Shown: one piece after another, positions 23,959 through 31,252 of the stretch
Layout of the letters: every line of letters begins with the position of its first letter
How positions within the stretch are numbered: the first letter of the stretch is position 1
Notes under the pieces: generated by a model
Database searches by the model: none
What the model saw: only the letters and a program-made list of their open reading frames with translations
What the model was told of the DNA's origin: nothing
Position numbers and translations under genes: made by a program
Assembly (NCBI RefSeq): GCF_900113715.1
Contig: NZ_FOQK01000017.1
Location: 1-64,000, forward strand
From: Pseudoselenomonas ruminantium
Lineage (GTDB): Bacteria; Bacillota; Negativicutes; Selenomonadales; Selenomonadaceae
Direction of reading: 5' to 3'
DNA: 64,000 bases

Positions 23959-25230
23959 ATGAAGTTGTCTTTACCTTATGACAAGGGAACTATGGCTGCT
24001 GAGGTGGCTGATGAGAATCTGCTGGCTGTACTGGAATCCAAGGCGGCAGGCTATAAGGCAGACAAGGGGCAGCAGGAGCTGGTCGAGGCGTCACTGGATA
24101 ATCCTATCGGCTCACCGCGCCTGGAGGAACTGGTGAAGGGCAAGAAGAACATCACCATCATCAGCTCAGATCACACGCGGCCGGTACCCTCGCATATCAC
24201 GATGCCAATCTTGCTGCGCCGCATCCGTTCGGCGGAACCGGAGGCAAATATCAGCATCCTGGTAGCGACGGGCTTCCATCGTCCGTCAACGCATGAGGAA
24301 CTGGTGGCCAAATACGGCGAAGAGATCGTCAACAAGGAGAACATCGTCATGCATGTTTCGACGGATGATGCTTCGATGGTCAAGATCGGCACGCTGCCAA
24401 GCGGCGGCGAATGCATCGTGAACCGTACTGCGGTCGAGGCAGACCTGCTGATTGCTGAGGGGTTCATCGAATCGCATTTCTTTGCTGGTTTCTCGGGCGG
24501 CCGCAAAGCGGTACTGCCGGGGGTGGCCTCATACAAGACCATCATGGCCAATCATTGCGGCGAATTCATCAATTCGCACCATGCGCGCACTGGCAATCTG
24601 CTCGACAACCCGATCCATCGTGATATGGTCTATGCGGCTCGTACTGCCGGCCTGAAGTTCATCCTCAATGTCGTGCTCAATGAGGACAAAGAAATCATCG
24701 GCTCCTTTGCTGGTGAGCTGGAACGCGCCCATGAGAAGGGCTGCGAGTTTGTCGCAGATCTGGCGCATGTGCCGCAGGTGCAGGCGGATATCACGGTGTC
24801 GACCAATGGCGGCTATCCGCTCGACCAAAACATCTACCAGGCAGTCAAAGGTATGACGGCAGCCGAGGCGGCCAACAAAGAAGGCGGCACTATCATCATG
24901 GTGGCTGGCTGCGCGGATGGTCATGGCGGCGAGGGCTTTTATCACAATCTGGCAGATGCAAAAACACCGCAGGAGTTCCTGCAGAAGGCAATCAATACGC
25001 CGCGCCTGGAGACAATCCCGGATCAGTGGACGTCGCAGATTTTGGCGAGAATCCTTGCCCATCATCGAGTCATCATGGTATCAGATCTGGTTGAGCCGCA
25101 GCTCATCACCGATATGCATATGGAGCTGGCCAAGAGTTTTGACGAAGCCCTGCAGAAAGCCTATGGCTATGAGGGCCGCGATGCGAAGGTGGCTGTCGTG
25201 CCCGATGGCTTGGCAGTCATCGTCGGCTGA
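23959..25230 (+). CDS. larA: Nickel-pincer lactate racemase LarA
   Basis: The 423-residue enzyme interconverts L- and D-lactate through hydride transfer on a covalently bound Ni pyridinium-dithiocarboxylate cofactor. Key residues are one position before those of L. plantarum LarA: His107 in ATGFHRP, His173 in IESHFFAGFSGGRK, Lys183 (cofactor attachment) and His199 in MANHCGE. SSDHTRPVPS (69-78) is also conserved. ATG 23959 follows AGAGAGG with 8-nt spacing. Related LarA homologues racemise other 2-hydroxy acids, but the larD-like, larB and larC neighbours support lactate. Confidence 0.92.
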   Translation: MKLSLPYDKGTMAAEVADENLLAVLESKAAGYKADKGQQELVEASLDNPIGSPRLEELVKGKKNITIISSDHTRPVPSHITMPILLRRIRSAEPEANISILVATGFHRPSTHEELVAKYGEEIVNKENIVMHVSTDDASMVKIGTLPSGGECIVNRTAVEADLLIAEGFIESHFFAGFSGGRKAVLPGVASYKTIMANHCGEFINSHHARTGNLLDNPIHRDMVYAARTAGLKFILNVVLNEDKEIIGSFAGELERAHEKGCEFVADLAHVPQVQADITVSTNGGYPLDQNIYQAVKGMTAAEAANKEGGTIIMVAGCADGHGGEGFYHNLADAKTPQEFLQKAINTPRLETIPDQWTSQILARILAHHRVIMVSDLVEPQLITDMHMELAKSFDEALQKAYGYEGRDAKVAVVPDGLAVIVG

Positions 25231-25272
25231 GGAATAAAGGAATAAGAGAAGAAAGATAGGAGAACGAATTCA

Positions 25273-25995
25273 ATGGAACATCAATTGTTGGCAGAGTTCA
25301 TGGGCACCGCCCTGATGATCATCTTTGGTATCGGCGTGCACTGTGATGATACGCTGGTGAACACGAAATACAATGGCACGGGGCACATCTTTGCGATAAC
25401 GACCTGGTCGTTTGGCATCACGGTATCCCTGTATCTGTTCGGCGATGTCTGCATCAACCCGGCCATGGTGGTGGCGCAGGCTGTGCTGGGGAATATTTCC
25501 TGGGGGATGGTGCTGCCGATCTCGCTGGCAGAGCTTGCCGGCGGCTTCTTCGGCGCGGCAATCATGTGGTTCTGCTATGCGGACCATTTCAAGGCTTCGG
25601 TGGGAAAGATCGATCCGGTGCGGATCCGCAATATCTTTTCCACGACGCCGGGCATCCGCAATCTGCCACGCAATTTCTTCTGCGAGTTTTTTGCGACGTT
25701 TGTCTTCATTTCGGGCATCTTGGGCATCCTGCGTGCCTGCCAGGGCCCTGCTGCCATGCTGGCACCGATAGCCATCGGCCTGCTGGTCTGGGCCATCGGC
25801 ATGGGCATGGGCGGTACTACAGGATTTGCTATGAACCTTGCCCGCGACATGGGCCCGCGTCTGGCGCATGCCGTGCTGCCGATCGAGAACAAGGCGGACA
25901 ACGATTGGCAATACGGCATCCTGGTGCCGGGCATTGCTCCGTTCTTTGGTGCTGCGGCAGCAGCAATTTTCATGCGCGGATTCTTCAACATCTGA
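25273..25995 (+). CDS. larD: Aquaglyceroporin-family channel, LarD-like (lactic acid facilitator)
   Basis: The 240-residue MIP-family protein has six predicted membrane helices. The first pore motif is a normal NPA (62-64, in CINPAMV). The second is NLA (188-190, in GFAMNLARDMGPR) instead of NPA, keeping the following Arg-Asp. LarD channels move lactic acid across the membrane. It lies 42 nt after larA and before larB. The symbol is by context; a glycerol or water channel role cannot be excluded. Confidence 0.82.
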   Translation: MEHQLLAEFMGTALMIIFGIGVHCDDTLVNTKYNGTGHIFAITTWSFGITVSLYLFGDVCINPAMVVAQAVLGNISWGMVLPISLAELAGGFFGAAIMWFCYADHFKASVGKIDPVRIRNIFSTTPGIRNLPRNFFCEFFATFVFISGILGILRACQGPAAMLAPIAIGLLVWAIGMGMGGTTGFAMNLARDMGPRLAHAVLPIENKADNDWQYGILVPGIAPFFGAAAAAIFMRGFFNI

Positions 25996-26007
25996 TCGAT
26001 CGGCGCA

Positions 26008-26036
26008 AGCCTTCCCTGCGGGGAAGGTTTTTTCGT
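26008..26036 (+). terminator. Hairpin between the larD-like gene and larB
   Basis: Stem CCTTCCC / GGGAAGG with loop TGCG is followed by TTTTTTCG. It splits the lar operon and may act as an attenuator. No strong promoter is seen in the 66 nt between it and larB. Confidence 0.8.
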
Positions 26037-26102
26037 TAAGAGGAATTTTTCCTTTCAGCGCGAATACATTAAATTGGTTGGATATAGAATTGAGGTGGCC
26101 AG

Positions 26103-26861
26103 ATGACTGAGGAGGAGATCGCGCGCCTGTTGCGCGAGTATAAAGAGGGGAATGTCGCTGAGGCGGAAGCTGTGAAGGCAATCGCAGAGGCGCCCTTCGA
26201 AGAGATGCGGTTCGCAGAAGTGGATCATCATCGCGAATTGCGGCAGGGAATGCCCGAGGTGATCTATGCAGCTGGCAAGACGCCTGAGCAGGTGCGGGAT
26301 ATTTTTTATTCGTTATATACGCACAGCAAGGGGAATCTGCTGGCTACCCGGGCCGATCGGTCGCATTACGAGAGGGTACAGGAAAAAGTACCTGCCGCCG
26401 TATACGACGAGACAGCGCGGCTCATTTACCTTGACCGTGATACACGCATCACGCGTGATGCGGCCCACAAGATCCTAATCCTGACGGCTGGGACCAGCGA
26501 TATTCCCGTGGCGGAAGAGGCTCGGCTGACGGCCTATCTGTTCGGCAACTGCGTGGAGACCTGCTATGACTGCGGGGTGGCCGGCATACACCGGCTGTTT
26601 GCCCATCTGCCAGCGATAAAGGCGGCGAATGTCATCGTGGTCATTGCAGGCATGGAGGGGGCGCTGGCAAGCGTGGTCGGCGGGCTTACCGATAAACCCG
26701 TGATTGCCGTGCCGACAAGTGTAGGCTATGGGGCGTCATTCCATGGGGTGGCAGCGCTGCTGTCGATGCTCAATAGCTGTGCCATGGGCGTATCTGTCGT
26801 GAATATTGATAATGGCTTTGGGGCGGGAGCTCTGGCCAGCAAGATAAATAAATTGAGGTGA
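26103..26861 (+). CDS. larB: Nickel-pincer cofactor biosynthesis protein LarB
   Basis: LarB is the carboxylase/hydrolase that turns nicotinic acid adenine dinucleotide into a dicarboxylated pyridine, the first step of the nickel-pincer cofactor. This 252-residue protein has a PurE-like C-terminal domain. It has ILTAGTSDIPVAEEA for nucleotide binding and a Cys at about 226 in LNSCAMGVSVVNIDNGFGAG, corresponding to the Cys that covalently captures the substrate. It starts after GAGGTGG and is followed 4 nt later by larC. Confidence 0.95.
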   Translation: MTEEEIARLLREYKEGNVAEAEAVKAIAEAPFEEMRFAEVDHHRELRQGMPEVIYAAGKTPEQVRDIFYSLYTHSKGNLLATRADRSHYERVQEKVPAAVYDETARLIYLDRDTRITRDAAHKILILTAGTSDIPVAEEARLTAYLFGNCVETCYDCGVAGIHRLFAHLPAIKAANVIVVIAGMEGALASVVGGLTDKPVIAVPTSVGYGASFHGVAALLSMLNSCAMGVSVVNIDNGFGAGALASKINKLR

Positions 26862-26865
26862 AACG

Positions 26866-28095
26866 ATGCGGGCGATATATTTGGATTGCTTTGCCGGAAT
26901 CAGCGGCAACATGTTTTTAGGCGCTTTGCTGCAGGCTGGTGTGCCAGTGGCTGTACTGGAAAAGGAATTGGCGAAGCTGCCGCTGCAGGATGAATTCCAG
27001 CTGGAAGTCTCTTCGGTCGTGAAGAATGGCATCCATGCAGAGTTCGTGGAGGTAAAGCTGCGGCAGGCGCAGCCTGGACATCATCAGGAGCATCATCATG
27101 GACATCATCATGCGCACCAGCATGTGCATCGGACGATGCGTGATATCCGTGGGATGCTGGAGCAGTCCTCCCTGGCAATGCCTGTCAAGCAGCAGGCCCT
27201 GTCTATCTTCACGGAAATCGCCAAGGCTGAAGGCAAGGTGCATGGCAAGCCGGCAGATGAGGTGGCCTTCCATGAAGTGGGAGCCGTCGATTCCATCGTG
27301 GATATCGTCGGGGCGGCAATCTGCCTGGATTACTTAGGCATAGAGCGCGTCTTTGCTTCGAAGCTGACGCTGGGCAGTGGGTTCGTTTCCTGTGCCCATG
27401 GGCTCATGCCGATCCCCGCACCGGCAGTTGCGGAACTCTTGCTGGGCTGGCCGTCTGAGCAGGGCTCGGAGAAGAAGGAGCTGGTGACTCCGACTGGTGC
27501 AGGCATCGTCAAGACCTTGGGGGTGTACAGTGAGGGAATCCCGCAGGGGTTCACGGCAGAATGCATCGGCTATGGTGCGGGCAGCCACGAGCTGGAGATC
27601 CCGAATGTCCTGCGGGTTTATCTGGGAGAGTATCAGGGGGCGGCCAGCGGACCGTTGGCAATCCTTGAAGCCAATATCGACGATATGAATCCCCAGATCT
27701 ATGGCTACCTGTTTGATAAATTATTGGCAGCTGGTGCACTGGATGTCTGGACGACACCGATCTTCATGAAGAAGAACCGGCCAGCGCAGAAGCTGTCGGT
27801 GCTCGTCGATGAAGCGGCGAAGCCTGGATGCGTGAACCTCATCTTTTCGGAGACGACCAGCATCGGCCTGCGCGTCATGCCTGTCGCCAAACGCTTGGAG
27901 GCGTCGCGCCACACCGCGAAGGTCGAGACAAAGTATGGCGTGGTGGACTGCAAAGTAAGCGCCTGGGATGGCAAGCTCTGCAGCCTGTCGCCGGAGTATG
28001 AAGACTGCCGCCGGCTGGCTGAGGAGAAGTCCGTACCGCTCAAGGCGGTGCAGCAGGAGGCAATAGAGGCATTCAAGGAGCGGCTGGGGGAATGA
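26866..28095 (+). CDS. larC: Nickel insertion protein LarC (single uninterrupted ORF)
   Basis: LarC is the CTP-dependent cyclometallase that inserts nickel into the pincer cofactor. The 409-residue ORF begins with LDCFAGISGNMFLGAL and contains EVGAVDSIVDIVG, LVTPTGAGIVK and NIDDMNPQIYGYL, and it covers both the LarC1 and LarC2 parts. In L. plantarum these two are joined by programmed frameshifting; here no frameshift is needed. A His-rich stretch at residues 72-88 (12 His) probably binds or stores nickel. larE, the sulfur-donating enzyme, is not in the window. Confidence 0.95.
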   Translation: MRAIYLDCFAGISGNMFLGALLQAGVPVAVLEKELAKLPLQDEFQLEVSSVVKNGIHAEFVEVKLRQAQPGHHQEHHHGHHHAHQHVHRTMRDIRGMLEQSSLAMPVKQQALSIFTEIAKAEGKVHGKPADEVAFHEVGAVDSIVDIVGAAICLDYLGIERVFASKLTLGSGFVSCAHGLMPIPAPAVAELLLGWPSEQGSEKKELVTPTGAGIVKTLGVYSEGIPQGFTAECIGYGAGSHELEIPNVLRVYLGEYQGAASGPLAILEANIDDMNPQIYGYLFDKLLAAGALDVWTTPIFMKKNRPAQKLSVLVDEAAKPGCVNLIFSETTSIGLRVMPVAKRLEASRHTAKVETKYGVVDCKVSAWDGKLCSLSPEYEDCRRLAEEKSVPLKAVQQEAIEAFKERLGE

Positions 28096-28117
28096 GCACA
28101 GCTTGCTGGCTGCCCTG

Positions 28118-28146
28118 TTGACAAATAGGAAGCCGCTCGTTAAAAT
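28118..28146 (+). promoter_or_regulatory. Predicted promoter of the rpiB-like gene
   Basis: Perfect TTGACA (28118-28123), 17 bp, TAAAAT (28141-28146). It shows that the rpiB-like gene is independent of lar. Confidence 0.75.
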
Positions 28147-28184
28147 CAAAGTATTATTTAATGATGGAAACGGGAGGTTTTTTC

Positions 28185-28646
28185 ATGAAAATAGCAATGG
28201 CAAACGATCACGCAGGCACGAGCCTGAAAAATGAGATCAAAGCCTATCTGGAGAGCGAAGGCCATGAGGTCAAGGATTTCGGCACGTATGATGCAGAGTC
28301 CTGCGACCTGTCGGATTTTGTCTATCCGGCAGCAATGGCGGTAGCCAAAGGCGAGTGCGAGCGTGGCATCTTTGTCGATGGCGTCGGCTATGGCAGCGCC
28401 ATGATTGCCAACAAGCTGAACGGCATCTATGCCGTAGTCTGTCAGGATCCGTTCTGTGCCCAGCTGGCCCGCCAGCACAACGATAGCAATGTCCTGTGCC
28501 TGGGCGGCAAGATCATCGGCGGTGCCATCGCGATGGAGACGGTCAAGACCTGGATGCATACGGACCCGCTGACGGCGGAGAAATATGTGCGCCGCGTCCA
28601 GAAGGTCAAGGAAATCAACGACAAACATTGCGTGCCAGTGAAGTGA
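28185..28646 (+). CDS. RpiB/LacAB-family sugar-phosphate isomerase with Cys-to-Asp change
   Basis: The 153-residue protein has the RpiB fold landmarks: NDHAG (7-11), the RQHND motif (His98) that opens the sugar ring, and ANKLNGI. The loop that holds the catalytic Cys in E. coli RpiB (ICGTGIG) reads VDGVGYG here, with Asp65 at the Cys66 position and Val at the Thr68 position. It may be an isomerase using Asp as base, or act on another substrate. ATG 28185 follows GGGAGG. It has its own strong promoter. Confidence 0.8.
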   Translation: MKIAMANDHAGTSLKNEIKAYLESEGHEVKDFGTYDAESCDLSDFVYPAAMAVAKGECERGIFVDGVGYGSAMIANKLNGIYAVVCQDPFCAQLARQHNDSNVLCLGGKIIGGAIAMETVKTWMHTDPLTAEKYVRRVQKVKEINDKHCVPVK

Positions 28647-28676
28647 ATACCGCGCTGGCCGGTAAAGGAGATTTTC

Positions 28677-28705
28677 TTGACAAACGAAATGACGGTCGCT
28701 ATAAT
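28677..28705 (+). promoter_or_regulatory. Consensus promoter of yceD-rpmF
   Basis: Perfect TTGACA (28677-28682), 17 bp, perfect TATAAT (28700-28705). It is the best sigma-70-type promoter in the window and suits a ribosomal protein gene. Confidence 0.9.
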
Positions 28706-28724
28706 GGATTGAGGTTGATGCTGA

Positions 28725-29228
28725 ATGATGAATGTTAATATTGCTGAATTGAAAACCGATTTAGGCAGGGAGCTTCCCTTTTCCTTTACAACGACTGCCG
28801 CGGAACTTGATGCCGTAAGCGATGATTACCAGTTCGAGGGGCCAATTAAGGTCACAGGAACGGTGGTCTATACGGGATCGTGCTGGCGTGTGGCCGGAAA
28901 GATTGAGGATGTGAAGACCTTTGTCTGTGGTCGGTGCCTGGCTGAATGCCGTGAGGATCAGGTCCATGATTTTTCAGAGGATTTCAGCCGGGAGGCAGCG
29001 GAAACAGAAGACTTAGTCAATGTGTTTGAGGGAGATATGCTGGATATCCAGGATATGATCCGGGATACCCTGCTTGCGGCCCAGCCGCTCAGTAATATCT
29101 GCAAGCCCGACTGCAAAGGGCTTTGTCCGGTGTGTGGGCAGAATCTGAATGAGGGCGATTGCGGCTGTGATCGTTTCGTTCCAGATCCGCGCATGGCAGC
29201 ATTACAGCAATTATTGAAAAAGGACTGA
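28725..29228 (+). CDS. yceD: YceD/DUF177 family protein
   Basis: The 167-residue protein has the DUF177 pattern, with CGRCLAEC in the middle and a Cys-rich C-terminus (CKPDCKGLCPVCGQNL, then GDCGCD) likely to bind zinc. DUF177 proteins are linked to 23S rRNA accumulation or processing and are almost always encoded just before rpmF, as here (42 nt). The ATG at 28725 is followed immediately by another ATG at 28728, and either could be used. Confidence 0.92.
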   Translation: MMNVNIAELKTDLGRELPFSFTTTAAELDAVSDDYQFEGPIKVTGTVVYTGSCWRVAGKIEDVKTFVCGRCLAECREDQVHDFSEDFSREAAETEDLVNVFEGDMLDIQDMIRDTLLAAQPLSNICKPDCKGLCPVCGQNLNEGDCGCDRFVPDPRMAALQQLLKKD

Positions 29229-29270
29229 GTTCCCCGTAGGAACACAAAGGCTTAAGGAGGTGTATCCGAC

Positions 29271-29450
29271 ATGGCAGTACCAAAGCGTAAAACTTCCAAG
29301 GCTCGTCGCGATCAGCGCCGTGCTAACTGGAAATTAGAGGCTCCGGGTTTCGTTTCTTGCCCGCAGTGCCACGAGCCGAAGATGCCTCATCATGTATGCC
29401 CGGAATGCGGCTACTATGATGGCAAAGAGGTTGTCAAGGCAGCAGAGTAA
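29271..29450 (+). CDS. rpmF: 50S ribosomal protein L32
   Basis: This short gene encodes 59 residues starting [18 protein letters not shown], the L32 signature, with a zinc ribbon formed by CPQC and CPEC. It is preceded by AAGGAGGTG at the right distance. The position after yceD and before the fatty acid genes is the classic rpmF-plsX-fab arrangement. Confidence 0.98.
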   Translation: MAVPKRKTSKARRDQRRANWKLEAPGFVSCPQCHEPKMPHHVCPECGYYDGKEVVKAAE

Positions 29451-29460
29451 TAGAAGCTGT

Positions 29461-29500
29461 ATAAGCAGGACGAGTGTTGTCCTGCTTATTTTATTGTTTT
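29461..29500 (+). terminator. Terminator after rpmF
   Basis: Stem ATAAGCAGGAC / GTCCTGCTTAT with loop GAGTGTT, then TTTATTGTTTT. It separates ribosomal from lipid genes. Confidence 0.88.
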
Positions 29501-29514
29501 CAGACAACTGACCC

Positions 29515-29543
29515 TTGCATTTTTAGTACATACCATTTATAAT
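29515..29543 (+). promoter_or_regulatory. Predicted promoter of the fapR-plsX-fab operon
   Basis: TTGCAT (29515-29520), 17 bp, TATAAT (29538-29543). A FapR-like half-site TTAGTAC (29523-29529) lies in the spacer. Confidence 0.75.
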
Positions 29544-29560
29544 AGACCATTATATGAGAC

Positions 29561-29580
29561 TGTAGTAGCAGGTACTAAAG
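29561..29580 (+). promoter_or_regulatory. FapR operator
   Basis: The sequence TGTAGTAGCAGGTACTAAAG reads on the other strand as TTTAGTACCTGCTACTACA. This is close to the FapR palindrome TTAGTACC-N-GGTACTAA, with the right half exact. It lies about 18 nt downstream of the -10, where bound FapR would block transcription. FapR is the next gene, so autoregulation relieved by malonyl-CoA is expected. Confidence 0.72.
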
Positions 29581-29604
29581 ATTGAAGCGAAGGGAGGTGT
29601 TCGA

Positions 29605-30183
29605 ATGGCAAGGGTGAAGAAGAAGGAACGTCAGGAGATGTTGCTGGCACAGGTACGGGAGAAGCCGTTCCTGACCGATGAGGAGTTGGCCAAGAACCTG
29701 GAGGTCAGCGTCCAGACGATTCGCCTTGACCGTTTGGAGCTTGGCATACCTGAGCTTCGGGGACGCATCCGCAATATGGCGGAAAAGGCGCAGAACAAGG
29801 TCAAATCCATCCAAAGCGGTGAGGTCGTCGGCGAACTTATCGATCTGGAGCTGGGGCGTTCGGGCATTTCCTTGCTCCGCATAACGGAAGATATGGTTTT
29901 TGCCAAGACGCAGATCGCCAAGGGACACTATATGTTCTCGCAGGCTGACTCACTGGCAATCGCAATCATTGATGCGCCGATGGCTGTCACCGGTGTGGCC
30001 AATGTCAAGTACAAGGTACCGGTTCATGTGGGCGAGAAGCTTATCGCCAAGGCTGAAGTGGTGAAAGTCAGAGGCAATAAATTCTTTGTATGGGTGAAGA
30101 CCCATAATGAAACCCAGGAAGTTTTCCGTGCGAAGTTCATCGTAGTTTCGTGGGGAGATAAGTTAGGGGGTAAAACTTCGTGA
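29605..30183 (+). CDS. fapR: Fatty acid and phospholipid biosynthesis repressor FapR
   Basis: The 192-residue protein has an N-terminal helix-turn-helix (FLTDEELAKNLEVSVQTIRLDRLELGIPELR) and a C-terminal hot-dog (thioesterase-like) domain that binds malonyl-CoA. The order and the motif IPELRGRIR match B. subtilis FapR. It represses lipid genes and is released when malonyl-CoA accumulates. It is first in the operon, follows AGGGAGGTG, and overlaps plsX (GTGA). Confidence 0.95.
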   Translation: MARVKKKERQEMLLAQVREKPFLTDEELAKNLEVSVQTIRLDRLELGIPELRGRIRNMAEKAQNKVKSIQSGEVVGELIDLELGRSGISLLRITEDMVFAKTQIAKGHYMFSQADSLAIAIIDAPMAVTGVANVKYKVPVHVGEKLIAKAEVVKVRGNKFFVWVKTHNETQEVFRAKFIVVSWGDKLGGKTS

Positions 30184-31208
30184 AGATTGCAGTTGACGCA
30201 ATGGGCGGTGACTATGCACCGGAACAGATCGTGTTCGGTGCCGTCCGTGCGGCAAAGAAATATAAATGTGAGATTGTGCTGGTCGGCGATGAGCCGCGTA
30301 TCCGGGAAGTACTCAGCCGCGAGACAGGCTGGGAGAAACTCGGCATAACGATCCACCACACGACAGAGGTCATCGGTATGGACGAACATCCAGCAGATGC
30401 GGTCCGTACCAAGAAGGATTCTTCTGTCGTAGTAGCGACGCAGCTCGTGAAGGAAGGAAAATGTGATGCAGTGCTGTCTGCCGGCAGTACTGGCGCTGCG
30501 GTCACGGCTGCCCAGCTGATCCTCAAGCGCATCCGCGGCATTGGCCGGCCGACAATCGCTACGCCGATGCCGACGTCGAAGGGCGTTACCCTGCTTTTGG
30601 ATTCTGGCGCCAATGTGGATTCCAAGCCGGTGCATCTGGTACAGAGCGGCCTGATGGGCTCTATCTATGCTGAGTATGTATTTGGCATCAAGAATCCGAG
30701 GGTCGGACTCCTCAATATTGGTGAGGAGGAGACCAAGGGCAATGAGCAGGCGAAGGAGACCTATGCGCTGCTCAAGGAGATGCACACTATCAATTTCGGT
30801 GGCAATGCGGAGGGCCGTGATGTCCCCAAGGGCAATTTCGACGTGGTAATTTGTGATGGATTTGTTGGCAATGTTGTGCTAAAATTTGCAGAGGGCCTGG
30901 CCAAGACCATCATGAAACTGATAAAAGAGGCCATCAAGGATGGCGGTATCCTGGCAAAGCTCGGGGCACTGCTGCTGATGCCGACGCTCAAGAAACTCGG
31001 CAAACGGCTGGATGCTTCGGAGTATGGCGGCGCGCCGCTCCTGGGGGTCAATGGTGTCTGCATCATCAGCCATGGCTCGTCGAATGCGAAGTCGATCTGC
31101 AGTGCAATCGGCGTGGCCAATGACTATGTCAACGGCAATGTCATGGAGCATATCCAGGAGGCTTTGAGTCAGGAAGAGGTCTTGACCAATGACAGCGAGA
31201 AGAAGTGA
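30180..31208 (+). CDS. plsX: Phosphate acyltransferase PlsX
   Basis: The 342-residue enzyme converts acyl-ACP to acyl-phosphate for phospholipid synthesis. It has the signature AVDAMGGDYAPE at its start, SAGSTGA near residue 100, and NIGEEETKGNE. The start is GTG, overlapping the fapR stop. In many bacteria fabH follows, but here fabK is next after 44 nt. Confidence 0.97.
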   Translation: MKIAVDAMGGDYAPEQIVFGAVRAAKKYKCEIVLVGDEPRIREVLSRETGWEKLGITIHHTTEVIGMDEHPADAVRTKKDSSVVVATQLVKEGKCDAVLSAGSTGAAVTAAQLILKRIRGIGRPTIATPMPTSKGVTLLLDSGANVDSKPVHLVQSGLMGSIYAEYVFGIKNPRVGLLNIGEEETKGNEQAKETYALLKEMHTINFGGNAEGRDVPKGNFDVVICDGFVGNVVLKFAEGLAKTIMKLIKEAIKDGGILAKLGALLLMPTLKKLGKRLDASEYGGAPLLGVNGVCIISHGSSNAKSICSAIGVANDYVNGNVMEHIQEALSQEEVLTNDSEKK

Positions 31209-31252
31209 GGTCAATCCTGCATCGCGAAATGGGCTAAGGAGGACAAATTTTA

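Noticed and set aside
27067-27125. Possible frameshift site in larC near the His-rich stretch
   Set aside because: The frame is open from start to stop with conserved motifs on both sides, so no shift is needed.
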